A stretch of DNA of 64,000 bases from an uncultured Roseicyclus sp. (lineage in GTDB: Bacteria > Pseudomonadota > Alphaproteobacteria > Rhodobacterales > Rhodobacteraceae): assembly GCA_947491935.1 (NCBI GenBank), contig CANLLF010000001.1, positions 1,116,001-1,180,000 on the forward strand. Direction: 5' to 3'. A program made the translations under genes and the position numbers. Below the pieces are notes generated by a model. It was not told where the DNA came from. It saw nothing but the letters and a program-made list of their open reading frames with translations, and made no database searches. Positions 1 through 8,600 of this stretch are shown one piece after another. Numbering within the stretch: the stretch's first letter is position 1; every line of letters starts with the position of its first letter.

Positions 1-41
1 CCGACGGGAACTCGCTGGGATTGTTCAAGTTTGGCGGCTGA
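1..41 (+). CDS. C-terminal end of a probable VOC (glyoxalase/bleomycin-resistance fold) protein, cut by the window edge
   Basis: In frame from position 3 the sequence reads DGNSLGLFKFGG followed by TGA at 39-41. A terminal D-G-N-x-x-G-L motif is typical of the last metal-binding strand of VOC/glyoxalase-fold proteins, where the strand is often preceded by Pro as it is here (CC at positions 1-2). VOC genes are often found next to YafY-type regulators, which fits the next gene. Only 12 residues are visible, so the call rests on that short motif and the context. Confidence 0.4.
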   Translation, partial: DGNSLGLFKFGG

Positions 42-154
42 TCCGCGCCGGGGCGGGGCTACATTGAATGTGGCCGCTCCCCCATTCGCCTTCCTCCCCG
101 GGCTGCCGAGCCTACCCGCTTTGCCAACCCCTCCAATCGCAATAGGTTTGCCCA

Positions 155-862
155 ATGCGCCGTGCTGACCGCCTTTTCCGCCTGATCGACCGCCTCCGCC
201 CCGGCGAGCTGACCACCGCGCGCGCCCTGGCCGAGGCCATGGAGGTGTCCGAGCGCACGATCTACCGCGACATTGCCCATCTGCAGGGCTCGGGCGTGCC
301 GATCGAAGGCGAAGCGGGCCTCGGCTACATGATGCGAGACGGCTATGATCTACCGCCCCTGATGTTCACCGAAGAAGAAGCCATCGCGCTGAGCGTGGGC
401 GCGCGGATGGTGCGCACCTGGGGTGGGGCCGCCATGGCCCGCGGGGCGGACAGCGCGCTCGAAAAGATCACCGCCATCCTGCCCGACCCTGTCCGGCGCC
501 GCGCCAATGGCCTGCGCTTCGAGGCCTGGACAACCCGCCCGCTCGATGCCCAGACCCGTGCCATGATCGATACGGTCGAGATTGCGATCCAGCGGCCAGA
601 ACGCCTGACGATTGCCTATCGCGATGACAAGGGCACCCCGACAGATCGCAGCGTGCGCCCCCTCGGGCTGTGGTTTTGGGGAACGGTCTGGACCTTGGTG
701 GGCTGGTGTGAGTTGCGGCAGGATTTCCGGATGTTCCGCCTTGACCGGATTGCGGATGCGGCCCTGTCGGGCCCCTATGAGCCGGACCCGGCGCAAAGCC
801 TCGATGCCTTTTACGCCTCCCAAAAGGATGGGCGCGACAGGCATCCCGACGAGTGGCGCTGA
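155..862 (+). CDS. YafY-type transcriptional regulator (DeoR-like HTH plus WYL domain)
   Basis: A 235-residue regulator. Residues about 1-60 form a winged helix-turn-helix (the RADRLFRLIDRL start and the SERTIYRDI recognition-helix signature of the HTH_11/DeoR type). The rest is a WYL ligand-sensing domain, seen in IAYRDDKGTPTDRSVRPLGL and the later LVGWCELRQDFRMFRLDRI. Length and architecture are normal for the YafY family. Family members often control an adjacent VOC or stress gene, and the gene upstream appears to be one. The ligand cannot be told from the sequence. It converges on the next gene with only 7 bases between the two stop codons. Confidence 0.9.
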   Translation: MRRADRLFRLIDRLRPGELTTARALAEAMEVSERTIYRDIAHLQGSGVPIEGEAGLGYMMRDGYDLPPLMFTEEEAIALSVGARMVRTWGGAAMARGADSALEKITAILPDPVRRRANGLRFEAWTTRPLDAQTRAMIDTVEIAIQRPERLTIAYRDDKGTPTDRSVRPLGLWFWGTVWTLVGWCELRQDFRMFRLDRIADAALSGPYEPDPAQSLDAFYASQKDGRDRHPDEWR

Positions 863-869
863 TCTCGGC

Positions 870-1694
870 TCAGGTGCGGCGCAGGACCTGTTGGCACACC
901 TGTTCCATCACCGGCTCAGCCGTTTCCAGCGTCGTGATGATACTATCGACCGGCGGCAGGTCCGCCATTGCTGCAGGCTGCGTGGTGACCCAGCCCGACA
1001 GCACAACGCCCAGTTCCGGGCGGCGGCGGTGCAATTCGTCGATCAACCGGCACAGAGCTGGCATGAGGGATGGGCCGGAACAGCTAACCCCAAGAACGGG
1101 GCGATCATCCCGCACGATGCGGCGGCATAACTCGTCGTGCTCCAACCCGACATGCAGATCCACATCCCATCCCCGACGGCGAAAGAACGCGGCTGCCATG
1201 GTCACACCCAGCGTATGTTCCTCGCCCGGTATCGCGGCGAAGATAGCGCCGCGATTCCCGATAAGGCGGCCAGGCGCGCGCGGGCCCGGGAGGTTCCGCA
1301 AAATGGTTTGAACCCGCGCCGCGGCCAGGGTGACATCCGTGAAGGTCATCTGGTCGGTTTCCCACCACTCTCCAAGCAGCCGAGCGGCAGGCGTCAGGTG
1401 TTGGTGGAACAGATCATCGACCGTCACTCCGCTGGCCAGAAGGTCGTCGACCATGGCCGTGGCAAACTGCGCATCCCGGGCGGCCAGCGCATTAGCAAGC
1501 GCCGTGACGTAAGGTTGCGGGATCGCGGCGCTTTCGGCGCAGGTGGCATCGCCGTCGATACGTGACCGGGCCAGTTTCGCCATCGCGCGGCGGGCCAGTT
1601 CATCGAGCCGATCTTGCGGCAAGTCCGCGCAAACGCCGTCATCGGTGGCTCGTGCGACGACCCGGTCGTCAGACGATCCTCCATTGTCGAACAT
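870..1694 (-). CDS. Cobalamin B12-binding protein of the AerR/PpaA (SCHIC-domain) type
   Basis: About 274 residues from the start at 1694 (MFDNGG); an in-frame upstream ATG at 1814 would add 40 low-complexity residues and cross the regulatory palindrome. A helical segment (LTPAARLLGEWWETD, FTDVTLAAARVQ) matches the helical cap found before B12 domains in AerR, PpaA and CarH. It is followed by a Rossmann-like B12-binding domain with EEHTLG in place of the usual D-x-H-x-x-G, so the cobalt-ligating His is kept. AerR/PpaA proteins bind B12 or heme and antagonise the photosynthesis repressor PpsR/CrtJ. No photosynthesis gene is in the window, so its role here is open: it may be a light/redox sensor acting on a distant locus or on the divergent P450 gene. 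Confidence 0.75.
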   Translation of the reverse strand: MFDNGGSSDDRVVARATDDGVCADLPQDRLDELARRAMAKLARSRIDGDATCAESAAIPQPYVTALANALAARDAQFATAMVDDLLASGVTVDDLFHQHLTPAARLLGEWWETDQMTFTDVTLAAARVQTILRNLPGPRAPGRLIGNRGAIFAAIPGEEHTLGVTMAAAFFRRRGWDVDLHVGLEHDELCRRIVRDDRPVLGVSCSGPSLMPALCRLIDELHRRRPELGVVLSGWVTTQPAAMADLPPVDSIITTLETAEPVMEQVCQQVLRRT

Positions 1695-1795
1695 GCGTGA
1701 CACGGCCGGTCCCTTTCCAGGCGTCGTGGAGGCGCGAGACGATTCCCTGCGGCTTTGGCGACTCCCCCTAGGGTTGCAAGTTACCGCAAAGGAAG

Positions 1796-1813
1796 TGTCC
1801 ACACAAGTTGACA
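1796..1813. promoter_or_regulatory. PpsR/CrtJ-like palindrome TGT-N12-ACA between the B12-binding protein and the P450
   Basis: The 248-bp divergent spacer contains TGT at 1796-1798 and ACA at 1811-1813 separated by exactly 12 bases. The arms extend outward to GTGTC...GACAC (1795-1799 and 1809-1813 plus C1814). TGT-N12-ACA is the known PpsR/CrtJ target. Its position upstream of an AerR-like gene is suggestive, but the core motif alone is short enough to occur by chance. Confidence 0.4.
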
Positions 1814-1942
1814 CATTGACCGGTTCACGACAGCGGCGGGTTCAGGGCGTTTGCCCCCATCCTGCCGTGCGCGGGGATTGTGCCCTTGCTGTCCGACAGG
1901 GCCCGACGCTACGCTAGTCGGCAATAAAGGGATGGCGCCATC

Positions 1943-3151
1943 ATGCTCGACATTGCAGAGTTTGACCTCAACACAATCGATGCCGCGTTCATCGAAGACC
2001 CCTACCCGACACTCGCCCGTTTGCGCCGAGACGCCCCCGTTCACCGCAATGCCGATGGCTCCGTCTACCTAACCCGGCACGACGATTGCCTGGCCACATA
2101 CCGGTCCCGCGATATGCTGTCGGACAAGACCGAAGCCTTCGGCGCGAAATTCGGCGAATGCCCGCTCAAGGTGCATCACACCACCTCGCTCATCTTCAAC
2201 GATCCGCCCTATCACACCGTTGTCCGCAAGCTGATCTCAGCCGCCTTCACCCCGCGCAAACTGGCCGAGATGGAGCGCCTGATCGATGGCATCGTCGATC
2301 GCCTGCTCGATCGCGTGGAGGATCTTGGGGAACTCGACCTGATCGCTGATTTTGCCATGATGCTGCCGACGGAGATCATCAGCTTCATGCTGGGCGTGCC
2401 CGAGGAGTACCGTGCCAAGTTGCGGGGCTATTCCATCGCCATCCTCGGCGCGCTCGATCCGGTGGTGCCCGAGGCGCGGATGGATGCGGGCAACCGGGCG
2501 GTCGAGGAATTCGGCGCGATCCTCAGCGACCTGATCGACCATCGCCGTGCCAATCCCGACGGGGCCGGAGAAGGTGAGGTGCTGGAGGCGCTGATCTTCG
2601 GCGAGCACAACGGTCGCCGCCTGACGCAAGAGGAGCTGATCCAGAACTGCATCTTCTTGCTGAATGCGGGCCACGAAACCACAACCTCCTTCGTCGGCAA
2701 TTCCGTGGCCCTGTTGCTGGACAACCCCGGTGAGCATCGTCGCCTCATGGACGATCCGGGCCTGATCGGCACCGCCGTGGAGGAATGCCTGCGCGCCGAA
2801 AGCCCGCTCCAGATCGGCAATCGATTGGCGAGGGCGGACATCACCCTTCCCTCTGGCGCGACTATCGAGAAGGGCACCTACATCCACACCTCCATCGCCG
2901 CCGCCAACCGCGATCCGGATGTGTTTGCGGAGCCCGACCGGTTCGACATTGCCCGCAAACCGAACCCGCATATCGCCTTCATCACCGGCATCCACGTCTG
3001 TCTCGGCGCGTCACTGGCGCGGATGGAGGGAAAGATTGCCCTGGGTCGGTTTGTGAAGCGGTTTCCCAAGCTCGCCGCCGACGGCCAGCGGGAACGGCTT
3101 GGCCTTGCGCGGTTCCGCGGGTTCACCTCGCTGCCGATCCGGGTACGGTAG
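1943..3151 (+). CDS. Cytochrome P450
   Basis: A soluble bacterial P450 of 402 residues, the usual length. The I-helix oxygen-activation motif is in LNAGHETTT (about residues 241-249), the K-helix E-x-x-R is ECLR (about 277-280), and the heme-binding loop is FITGIHVCLGASLARME with the axial Cys near residue 353. It would hydroxylate a hydrophobic substrate using electrons from a separate ferredoxin and ferredoxin reductase; neither is adjacent. It is divergent from the B12-binding gene and convergent with the hydratase/dehydrogenase (27-base gap). The substrate is unknown, and proximity to aromatic catabolism is only weak evidence for an aromatic or terpenoid substrate. Confidence 0.92.
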   Translation: MLDIAEFDLNTIDAAFIEDPYPTLARLRRDAPVHRNADGSVYLTRHDDCLATYRSRDMLSDKTEAFGAKFGECPLKVHHTTSLIFNDPPYHTVVRKLISAAFTPRKLAEMERLIDGIVDRLLDRVEDLGELDLIADFAMMLPTEIISFMLGVPEEYRAKLRGYSIAILGALDPVVPEARMDAGNRAVEEFGAILSDLIDHRRANPDGAGEGEVLEALIFGEHNGRRLTQEELIQNCIFLLNAGHETTTSFVGNSVALLLDNPGEHRRLMDDPGLIGTAVEECLRAESPLQIGNRLARADITLPSGATIEKGTYIHTSIAAANRDPDVFAEPDRFDIARKPNPHIAFITGIHVCLGASLARMEGKIALGRFVKRFPKLAADGQRERLGLARFRGFTSLPIRVR

Positions 3152-3178
3152 GGCAGGATCGGCAACCGGGCGGTCCGC

Positions 3179-5248
3179 TCACCCCGTCGCGCGTTGCCAC
3201 TCCGCCAAGGTCCTGCCGTTTTCGGCACAATCCAGAAGCACCGGGCTGATCTTCCAGATCACCGGATCCGCCGCCTCAAGCACCCGCAGCTTTTCGACGA
3301 TTTGCGTCACGCCGATACTGTCCGCGTGATGCATCAACCCGCCCCGCCAGCGCGGGAAACCGTAGCCAAAGACCGTGACCAGATCGATATCGCGCGCCGA
3401 GGCCGCAATGCCTTCGCCCAGGATATCCGCCGCCTCATTGATCATCGCGAGCACAAGTCGCTCGCGGATTTCGTCGCCGTCGATCTCGCGCCGCTCCACC
3501 CTGGCGAAATGCGCCTCCTCCGCAATCATATCCTCGATCAGCGGATCGATCACCTTGCCCCCGCCACCGGGGTAGCGATACCAGCCGACACCGGCCTTGC
3601 GACCCAACCTGCCCTCCTGCACCATCCGATCCGCTATCGGGACGTAGCGCCGGTTCGGATCGCGCGTGGCGTCCTGGCGGCGGCGGTTGGCATAGCCGAT
3701 ATCAAGGCCTGACAGATCGCCAACCTCGTAGGGCCCCATGGCATAGCCGAAGGCCTCCATCGCCTCGTCCACCTCCCACGGAACGCTGCCATCCATCAGC
3801 AGCATGTCCGCCTCTTCCTTGTAGCGGCTGAAGATGCGGTTGCCGATGAACCCGTCGCAGACCCCGGCCAGAACCGGCACTTTCTTGAGGAGTTTCGCCA
3901 GGGCGAACCCGGTGGCCAGTGCCCGATCGGACGTCTTGGCGCCGCGCACGATCTCCAGAAGCCGCATGATATGGGCGGGCGCAAAGAAATGCAGGCCAAG
4001 CACCCGGGACGGGTCACGGCTGCTGGCGGCGATCTGATCCACATCGAGGTAGGAGGTGTTGGTGGCCAGCACTGCATCCGGTGCCATGACCTCGTCGAGC
4101 TTGGCGAAAATGTCCCGCTTCACCTCCATCGATTCAAATGCCGCCTCGATCACGAGGCCCGCATCACCGGCGGTTGCAGAATTGTCGCTGATCGTGAGGC
4201 GATCCCTCAGGGCCTCGGCGCCGCTTTCATCCAGCCGCCCACGCGAAACGCCTTGAGCGATCAGCTTCTCGATATTGGCCGCAGCCCGATCCACGCCCTC
4301 GGCGTCATGTTCCAGAACGACAACCTGCTGTCCAAGCGACAGGCAGCCATAGGCGATCCCAGCGCCCATCGTACCGCCGCCCACCACCGCAATCTTGCTC
4401 AGTTCAGCCGGCGTGGCCTCCAGACCGGCGGGCGCTTTCGCGGCGCGTTCGGCAAAGAACATGTGGCGCAGGGCGCGCGATTGGGCACCCTCTTTCAATT
4501 CCAGAAACGTCGCGCGTTCCAGCTTCATCGCGGCGTGGAACGGAAGGGACAGCCCGGCCTCGATCACGTCGATGGCCCGGCGCGGCGCAATCTGGCCCGG
4601 CATCCGGGCGGCGGCCTTGGCCCGGATCGCCCCGATGGCGGCCTTGTCCGGCTCGGGCGCGGGCAATTCCCATGTTGGCACGACGCATTGCAGCTCTTCG
4701 GTGTTCACCAGATCGGCGGCCTCAACCGGATCATCCTCGATCGCGTGGATCAGGCCCACGGCCTTAGCGTCGCGCGCGCGCATCGGTTTGCCCAGCGCGA
4801 TCATCTCAAGCGCGGTGCCCAACCCGCAGAGCCGCATCGCACGCTGGGTGCCACCCGCGCCCGGGATCACGCCCAGCGTCACCTCCGGCAGCCCGATCTG
4901 CGCGCGCGGACTTGCGATGCGCATCCGGCAGGCCAGCGCAATCTCGGCCCCACCGCCCAGAGCGACCCCGTTGATCGCCGCGATCCACGGCACAAACGAG
5001 CGCTCGATTGCGTCCAGCACGTCGGGTAGGAACGGCTCCAGCGCCGCGCCGTCGAATTCGCGTGCATCGGCCCCGGCGGCAAAGGCCCGGCCCGCGCCGG
5101 TCACGATCACCCGGTCGAGGTTCTCGGCTTCCGCCCAGGCCACCGCATCCAGAAGCCCCGCTCGCATCGACTTTCCGATGGCGTTTACTGGCGGATTGTC
5201 GAGGGTGACGAACCCGGTCCGCCCCTCCGAATATCTGGTAACGCTCAT
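3179..5248 (-). CDS. Bifunctional enoyl-CoA hydratase/isomerase - 3-hydroxyacyl-CoA dehydrogenase (FadJ/FadB-like)
   Basis: A 689-residue fusion. Residues about 1-190 are a crotonase domain (GAGRAFAAGADAREF, GVALGGGAEIALAC). From about 285 an NAD-binding 3-hydroxyacyl-CoA dehydrogenase domain follows (VVGGGTMGAGIAYG), with the LHFFAPAHIMRLLEIV signature and a C-terminal dehydrogenase domain. It is the last gene of the box operon and its start overlaps the stop of boxR by ATGA. By position it probably performs the steps after ring cleavage, turning 3,4-didehydroadipyl-CoA or 2,3-didehydroadipyl-CoA into 3-oxoadipyl-CoA. Since no paaF, paaG or paaH was found in the window, it could serve the phenylacetate route as well. 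That shared use is inference. Confidence 0.9.
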   Translation of the reverse strand: MSVTRYSEGRTGFVTLDNPPVNAIGKSMRAGLLDAVAWAEAENLDRVIVTGAGRAFAAGADAREFDGAALEPFLPDVLDAIERSFVPWIAAINGVALGGGAEIALACRMRIASPRAQIGLPEVTLGVIPGAGGTQRAMRLCGLGTALEMIALGKPMRARDAKAVGLIHAIEDDPVEAADLVNTEELQCVVPTWELPAPEPDKAAIGAIRAKAAARMPGQIAPRRAIDVIEAGLSLPFHAAMKLERATFLELKEGAQSRALRHMFFAERAAKAPAGLEATPAELSKIAVVGGGTMGAGIAYGCLSLGQQVVVLEHDAEGVDRAAANIEKLIAQGVSRGRLDESGAEALRDRLTISDNSATAGDAGLVIEAAFESMEVKRDIFAKLDEVMAPDAVLATNTSYLDVDQIAASSRDPSRVLGLHFFAPAHIMRLLEIVRGAKTSDRALATGFALAKLLKKVPVLAGVCDGFIGNRIFSRYKEEADMLLMDGSVPWEVDEAMEAFGYAMGPYEVGDLSGLDIGYANRRRQDATRDPNRRYVPIADRMVQEGRLGRKAGVGWYRYPGGGGKVIDPLIEDMIAEEAHFARVERREIDGDEIRERLVLAMINEAADILGEGIAASARDIDLVTVFGYGFPRWRGGLMHHADSIGVTQIVEKLRVLEAADPVIWKISPVLLDCAENGRTLAEWQRATG

Positions 5249-6138
5249 CGGATCTCCTTGGGCAAATAGCGGTTGGTCTCGATCAGGGCCAACAGTTCGG
5301 ACAGGGACGCGTCAACCGATGCGCCGCTGGTGTCGATCACCGCATCCGCGCGGCTGTAATCGGCCTCGCGACTTTGCAGGATCAGGCGCAATTGCACCAT
5401 GGCCTCCGAATTGCCCTCCATCGGGCGCGTATCGCCTTGGGCGCGCACGCGGGCCATATGCTCCTCCGGGGCGGCCTTCACCCAGATCGTGTGGAAGCGG
5501 TCCAGCAGGCGATCAAAGGTATGCGCCTCATCCACGATACCTCCGGCCACGGCGATGATCGCCCGGTCCTGCTCGGAGGCGATCTGGTCAAGGGCATCGG
5601 CCTCCAGCTGCCGATAGCCTTCGGGGCCGTAAAGGCCCATGATCTCGCCAATCGGCATCCCGCCCGCGGTTTCGATCACCCGGTTCAATTCGACAAATGG
5701 CACGGTCAGCGCCTTGGCCACCGCAGCCCCCAGCGTGGATTTCCCGGCCCCGCGCAACCCGATCAGGCAGATCCGCCCGGCCTTCGAGGCGGTGCCCGAT
5801 AAAAGCCCCTTCACCTGCTCCTGCGTCGCGCGGTCCGCCGCGGCGAAGGCCTCCGCCACGCGGCGCGCCTCGGGCGTCAGGTCGGCATTGGCCACCAGGG
5901 CTTCCATGCTGACGCCAAGCGCCTCGGCCACCCGCAGCAACAGCGCGATGGAGATATTGCCTTCGCCCCCCTCGATCTGCGCGAGGTAGCGTGGCGACAC
6001 GCCGGATGCCTCCGACAGAAGCCGCCGGGACATGCCGTGCATCTTGCGGGCCGCCCGCACGCGGTCACCGACGCGGCCCTGAAGCGCGGTAATGGCCGCA
6101 TCAAGCGCAACGGGGGGATGGGGTTCTTCTTGGGACAT
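5245..6138 (-). CDS. boxR: BoxR-type benzoyl-CoA-responsive repressor (HTH plus shikimate-kinase-like domain)
   Basis: A 297-residue protein with an N-terminal XRE-type helix-turn-helix (about residues 25-85, LLSEASGVSPRYLAQIEGG) fused to a shikimate-kinase-like P-loop domain (Walker A GLRGAGKSTLG near 125-135). This pairing defines BoxR/BzdR, which represses benzoate genes until benzoyl-CoA binds the kinase-like domain. It lies between the thioesterase gene (3-base gap) and the hydratase/dehydrogenase (4-base overlap), inside the operon it is expected to control. A TGCA-N6-TGCA site lies upstream of boxC (see that entry). Confidence 0.93.
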   Translation of the reverse strand: MSQEEPHPPVALDAAITALQGRVGDRVRAARKMHGMSRRLLSEASGVSPRYLAQIEGGEGNISIALLLRVAEALGVSMEALVANADLTPEARRVAEAFAAADRATQEQVKGLLSGTASKAGRICLIGLRGAGKSTLGAAVAKALTVPFVELNRVIETAGGMPIGEIMGLYGPEGYRQLEADALDQIASEQDRAIIAVAGGIVDEAHTFDRLLDRFHTIWVKAAPEEHMARVRAQGDTRPMEGNSEAMVQLRLILQSREADYSRADAVIDTSGASVDASLSELLALIETNRYLPKEIR

Positions 6139-6141
6139 GGG

Positions 6142-6573
6142 TCAGCCCGGAATATGGGGTTCGATCAGGGCCCGCAGATCGGGGGGCGCAGGCTGCGATT
6201 TGAACTGATCCGCGATGGTGAACACGCAGGTGAACGCGCCCTCGAAACACGTGGTCCCGTCCTGCACGCCATCCACGCGGAACGTGATGGATTTGGTGCC
6301 GAGCCTCGACGGCCAGGTGTGGCATTTCAGGATGTGGCGCGGAGTGACGGGGCTTCTGAAATCCATCTCCAGCCGCACAAACGGCGTGCCCACATTGGTA
6401 TCGAGCTCCAGATGATACCAGCCGCCGGGGCGGTGATATTCACTCCACCACGCGTCAATCGCATCAAGCGCAAACCACGGCAGCCGCGCGGTATAGGCAA
6501 TCTTGGCCGGATCACAATCGCCCCACGTGACGCGCACGTCATGGACGAAGGCCGTCTCGGGGCGTGGCTGCAT
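6142..6573 (-). CDS. 4-hydroxybenzoyl-CoA-thioesterase-family acyl-CoA thioesterase
   Basis: A 143-residue hot-dog-fold thioesterase. The family signature around the catalytic Asp is visible near residues 15-35 (TWGDCDPAKIAYTARLPWF). In box clusters a thioesterase is thought to release CoA when benzoyl-CoA or a downstream aryl-CoA accumulates, so a housekeeping and detoxifying role is likely. It sits 3 bases upstream of boxR and 3 bases downstream of the flavodoxin stop, so all three are probably translated from one message. The exact acyl-CoA substrate cannot be read from the sequence. Confidence 0.88.
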   Translation of the reverse strand: MQPRPETAFVHDVRVTWGDCDPAKIAYTARLPWFALDAIDAWWSEYHRPGGWYHLELDTNVGTPFVRLEMDFRSPVTPRHILKCHTWPSRLGTKSITFRVDGVQDGTTCFEGAFTCVFTIADQFKSQPAPPDLRALIEPHIPG

Positions 6574-6576
6574 GGA

Positions 6577-7035
6577 TCAGGCCGCCTGGGCGCGCAATTG
6601 GCCCAGGATGTCATTGGCCCATGGCACCGCGATATCCTCGGGCATGTCCGGCGACGAGGCGTCGTGGATGCCGCGCTCCCCCACCATCTTGGCGCCGCGC
6701 TCCAGAAGCTGTTCCATCAGGATCTTGGAGCCGAAGGCGAACGTCTCGGAAAACACCATGTCACCAAGCCCGAAAATGGCGAAATTGACATGGGACAGGT
6801 CCGGCGCGCCCTCGACCATCTTGTCGAAAAACGGCTGCGCCATCATCGGCAGATCACCGTTGCCATAGGTGGAGGTCACGAACATGTAGAACGTGTCCTT
6901 ATCCAGCGTCGCCGGGTCCACCTCCCCCATGGACGTGATTTCGCATGTGAACCCGTCACCCAGATCGTCGCGGATGTCTTCGCACAGCATCTCTGCAGAG
7001 CCGGTTTCAGTGCCGAACAGGAAGTGGATCTTCAT
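6577..7035 (-). CDS. Flavodoxin-domain protein in the box operon (candidate electron carrier)
   Basis: 152 residues from ATG at 7035, where homology to flavodoxins begins (MKIHFLFGTETGSAEMLCED). The phosphate-binding loop TETGSAE binds FMN. The middle part SVTSTYGNGDLP-like region and NFAIFGLGDMVF match the MioC/sulfite-reductase flavodoxin group. It lies between boxB and the thioesterase. BoxB needs electrons, normally from the BoxA reductase, which was not found in this window. This flavodoxin is therefore a reasonable candidate for delivering electrons to BoxB, possibly with a reductase encoded elsewhere or with PaaE; that is inference. Confidence 0.85.
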   Translation of the reverse strand: MKIHFLFGTETGSAEMLCEDIRDDLGDGFTCEITSMGEVDPATLDKDTFYMFVTSTYGNGDLPMMAQPFFDKMVEGAPDLSHVNFAIFGLGDMVFSETFAFGSKILMEQLLERGAKMVGERGIHDASSPDMPEDIAVPWANDILGQLRAQAA

Positions 7036-7090
7036 TGTGTGTCCTTCGTCTTGCGGGCGGGCGGCGGGATCGCCCCACCGCCCGGGCGCC

Positions 7091-8539
7091 TCATGCCATG
7101 TGAAGTTTGACATACTCGAAATCGCCGGGCTTGTTGTCGATCCCGACCTTGGGCGGCGCGATCCAGCCCGCGAATTTACCGGGCTCAAAGCAGGGCACCA
7201 TCAGCGATTGGATATAGGCCCCGTCATCAAGCGTGGGCAGCCATTTGTGATGGTTGGCCTCCCAGTCCGCCTCCGAGATGAGGTTCCCCTCCGGGTCCGC
7301 CTTGATGGCGGAGAATACGCCGATCTGGCGATGAAACGCCTGATCCGGCAGCTTCAGTTCGAACTCGATCCCCGTGCGCTGGATCATCTTGTTCCAACGG
7401 CGCAGGCCACCGCTTGCATCGCGGATGTAGTCGTCGCGCAGGCGCATGTTGATCGCCGTGAGCGCCGGCACTTCCTGATCCATGATCTGGCCGTCGACGA
7501 TGGATTTGACATTGTAGGTCGCGTCCTTGAGCTGATGATCATCCTCGATCCGCGCCTCCATGTACCGGCCCTTGATGCCCGCGTTGAACGCGTTGGCGGC
7601 ATTGGTGGAGACCTCTTGCCCGAACAGGTCGAGCGACAAGGAGTAATGCAGGTTCAGCTTCTTCTGGATCGTCGGTAAGTCGATCACACCCAGATCGCGC
7701 ACACGCCCGATATCGTAGGCATCGCTGATCCCGGCCTCTTTCATCGCCTCGCAGGTGCGCTGCACGATCCGGCCCACGCCGGTCTCCCCCACGAACATGT
7801 GGTGCGCTTCCTCGGTCAGCATGAACCGACAGGTGCGGGACAGCGGATCGAACCCGGATTGCGCAAGGCTCTCAAGCTGCATTTTCCCGTCGCGGTCGGT
7901 GAAATAGGTGAACATGAAGAAACTGAGCCAGTCCGGCGTTTCCTCGTTAAACGCACCCAGCATGCGCGGCGCCTCTTCGGAGCCGCTGGACCGGCGCAGC
8001 AGGTCGTCGGCCTCCTCCCGGCCATCCTTGCCGAAATATTTCTGGAGCAGATAAACCATCGCCCAGAGGTGGCGGCCCTCCTCCACATTCACCTGAAACA
8101 GGTTGCGCATGTCATAAAGCGACGGGGCGGTGAGGCCCAGGAACCGCTGCTGTTCCACGCTGCCCGGCTCCGTGTCGCCCTGGATCACGATCAGGCGCTT
8201 GAGCATGTTGCGGTATTCGCCCGGCACTTCCTGCCACGCGGGCTGACCGGCATGTTCTCCGCAGGGGATCGTGCGGCCCTCGACTTCGGGCGCCAGCAAC
8301 ACGCCCCAGCGATATTCCGGCATCTTCACATAGTCAAACTTAGCCCACCCCTTGGGGTCCACTGACACGGCCGTGCGCAGATATACCATGCTTTCCTGGA
8401 AGTTCTGGGGGATCAGCTTGTTCCACCAATCCAGGTAGCCCGGGTGCCATTTCTCCAGCGCTTTCAGAACCTTGCGGTCCGAAGACAGCCCCACATTGTT
8501 GGGGATTTTCGTATCGTAGGAAATGTCGATGGCGGTCAT
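7091..8539 (-). CDS. boxB: Benzoyl-CoA 2,3-epoxidase, diiron oxygenase subunit BoxB
   Basis: 482 residues from ATG at 8539 (MTAIDISYDTKIPNN), the usual length for BoxB. It is a class I diiron protein; ligand-type motifs are seen in NVEEGRHLWAMVYLLQ and in LTEEAHHMFVGETGVGR. It converts benzoyl-CoA with O2 and two electrons to the 2,3-epoxide, dearomatising the ring. It is 61 bases downstream of boxC and 55 bases upstream of the flavodoxin. The in-frame ATG nine codons upstream (8566) is less likely because the alignable part starts at MTAID and the extension is short and basic. Confidence 0.95.
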   Translation of the reverse strand: MTAIDISYDTKIPNNVGLSSDRKVLKALEKWHPGYLDWWNKLIPQNFQESMVYLRTAVSVDPKGWAKFDYVKMPEYRWGVLLAPEVEGRTIPCGEHAGQPAWQEVPGEYRNMLKRLIVIQGDTEPGSVEQQRFLGLTAPSLYDMRNLFQVNVEEGRHLWAMVYLLQKYFGKDGREEADDLLRRSSGSEEAPRMLGAFNEETPDWLSFFMFTYFTDRDGKMQLESLAQSGFDPLSRTCRFMLTEEAHHMFVGETGVGRIVQRTCEAMKEAGISDAYDIGRVRDLGVIDLPTIQKKLNLHYSLSLDLFGQEVSTNAANAFNAGIKGRYMEARIEDDHQLKDATYNVKSIVDGQIMDQEVPALTAINMRLRDDYIRDASGGLRRWNKMIQRTGIEFELKLPDQAFHRQIGVFSAIKADPEGNLISEADWEANHHKWLPTLDDGAYIQSLMVPCFEPGKFAGWIAPPKVGIDNKPGDFEYVKLHMA

Positions 8540-8600
8540 TGTTGATGTCCTCCCGAAATAGCGCACTCACGTGGCGCGGTGCGCGGCCGTGCAAGAAATC

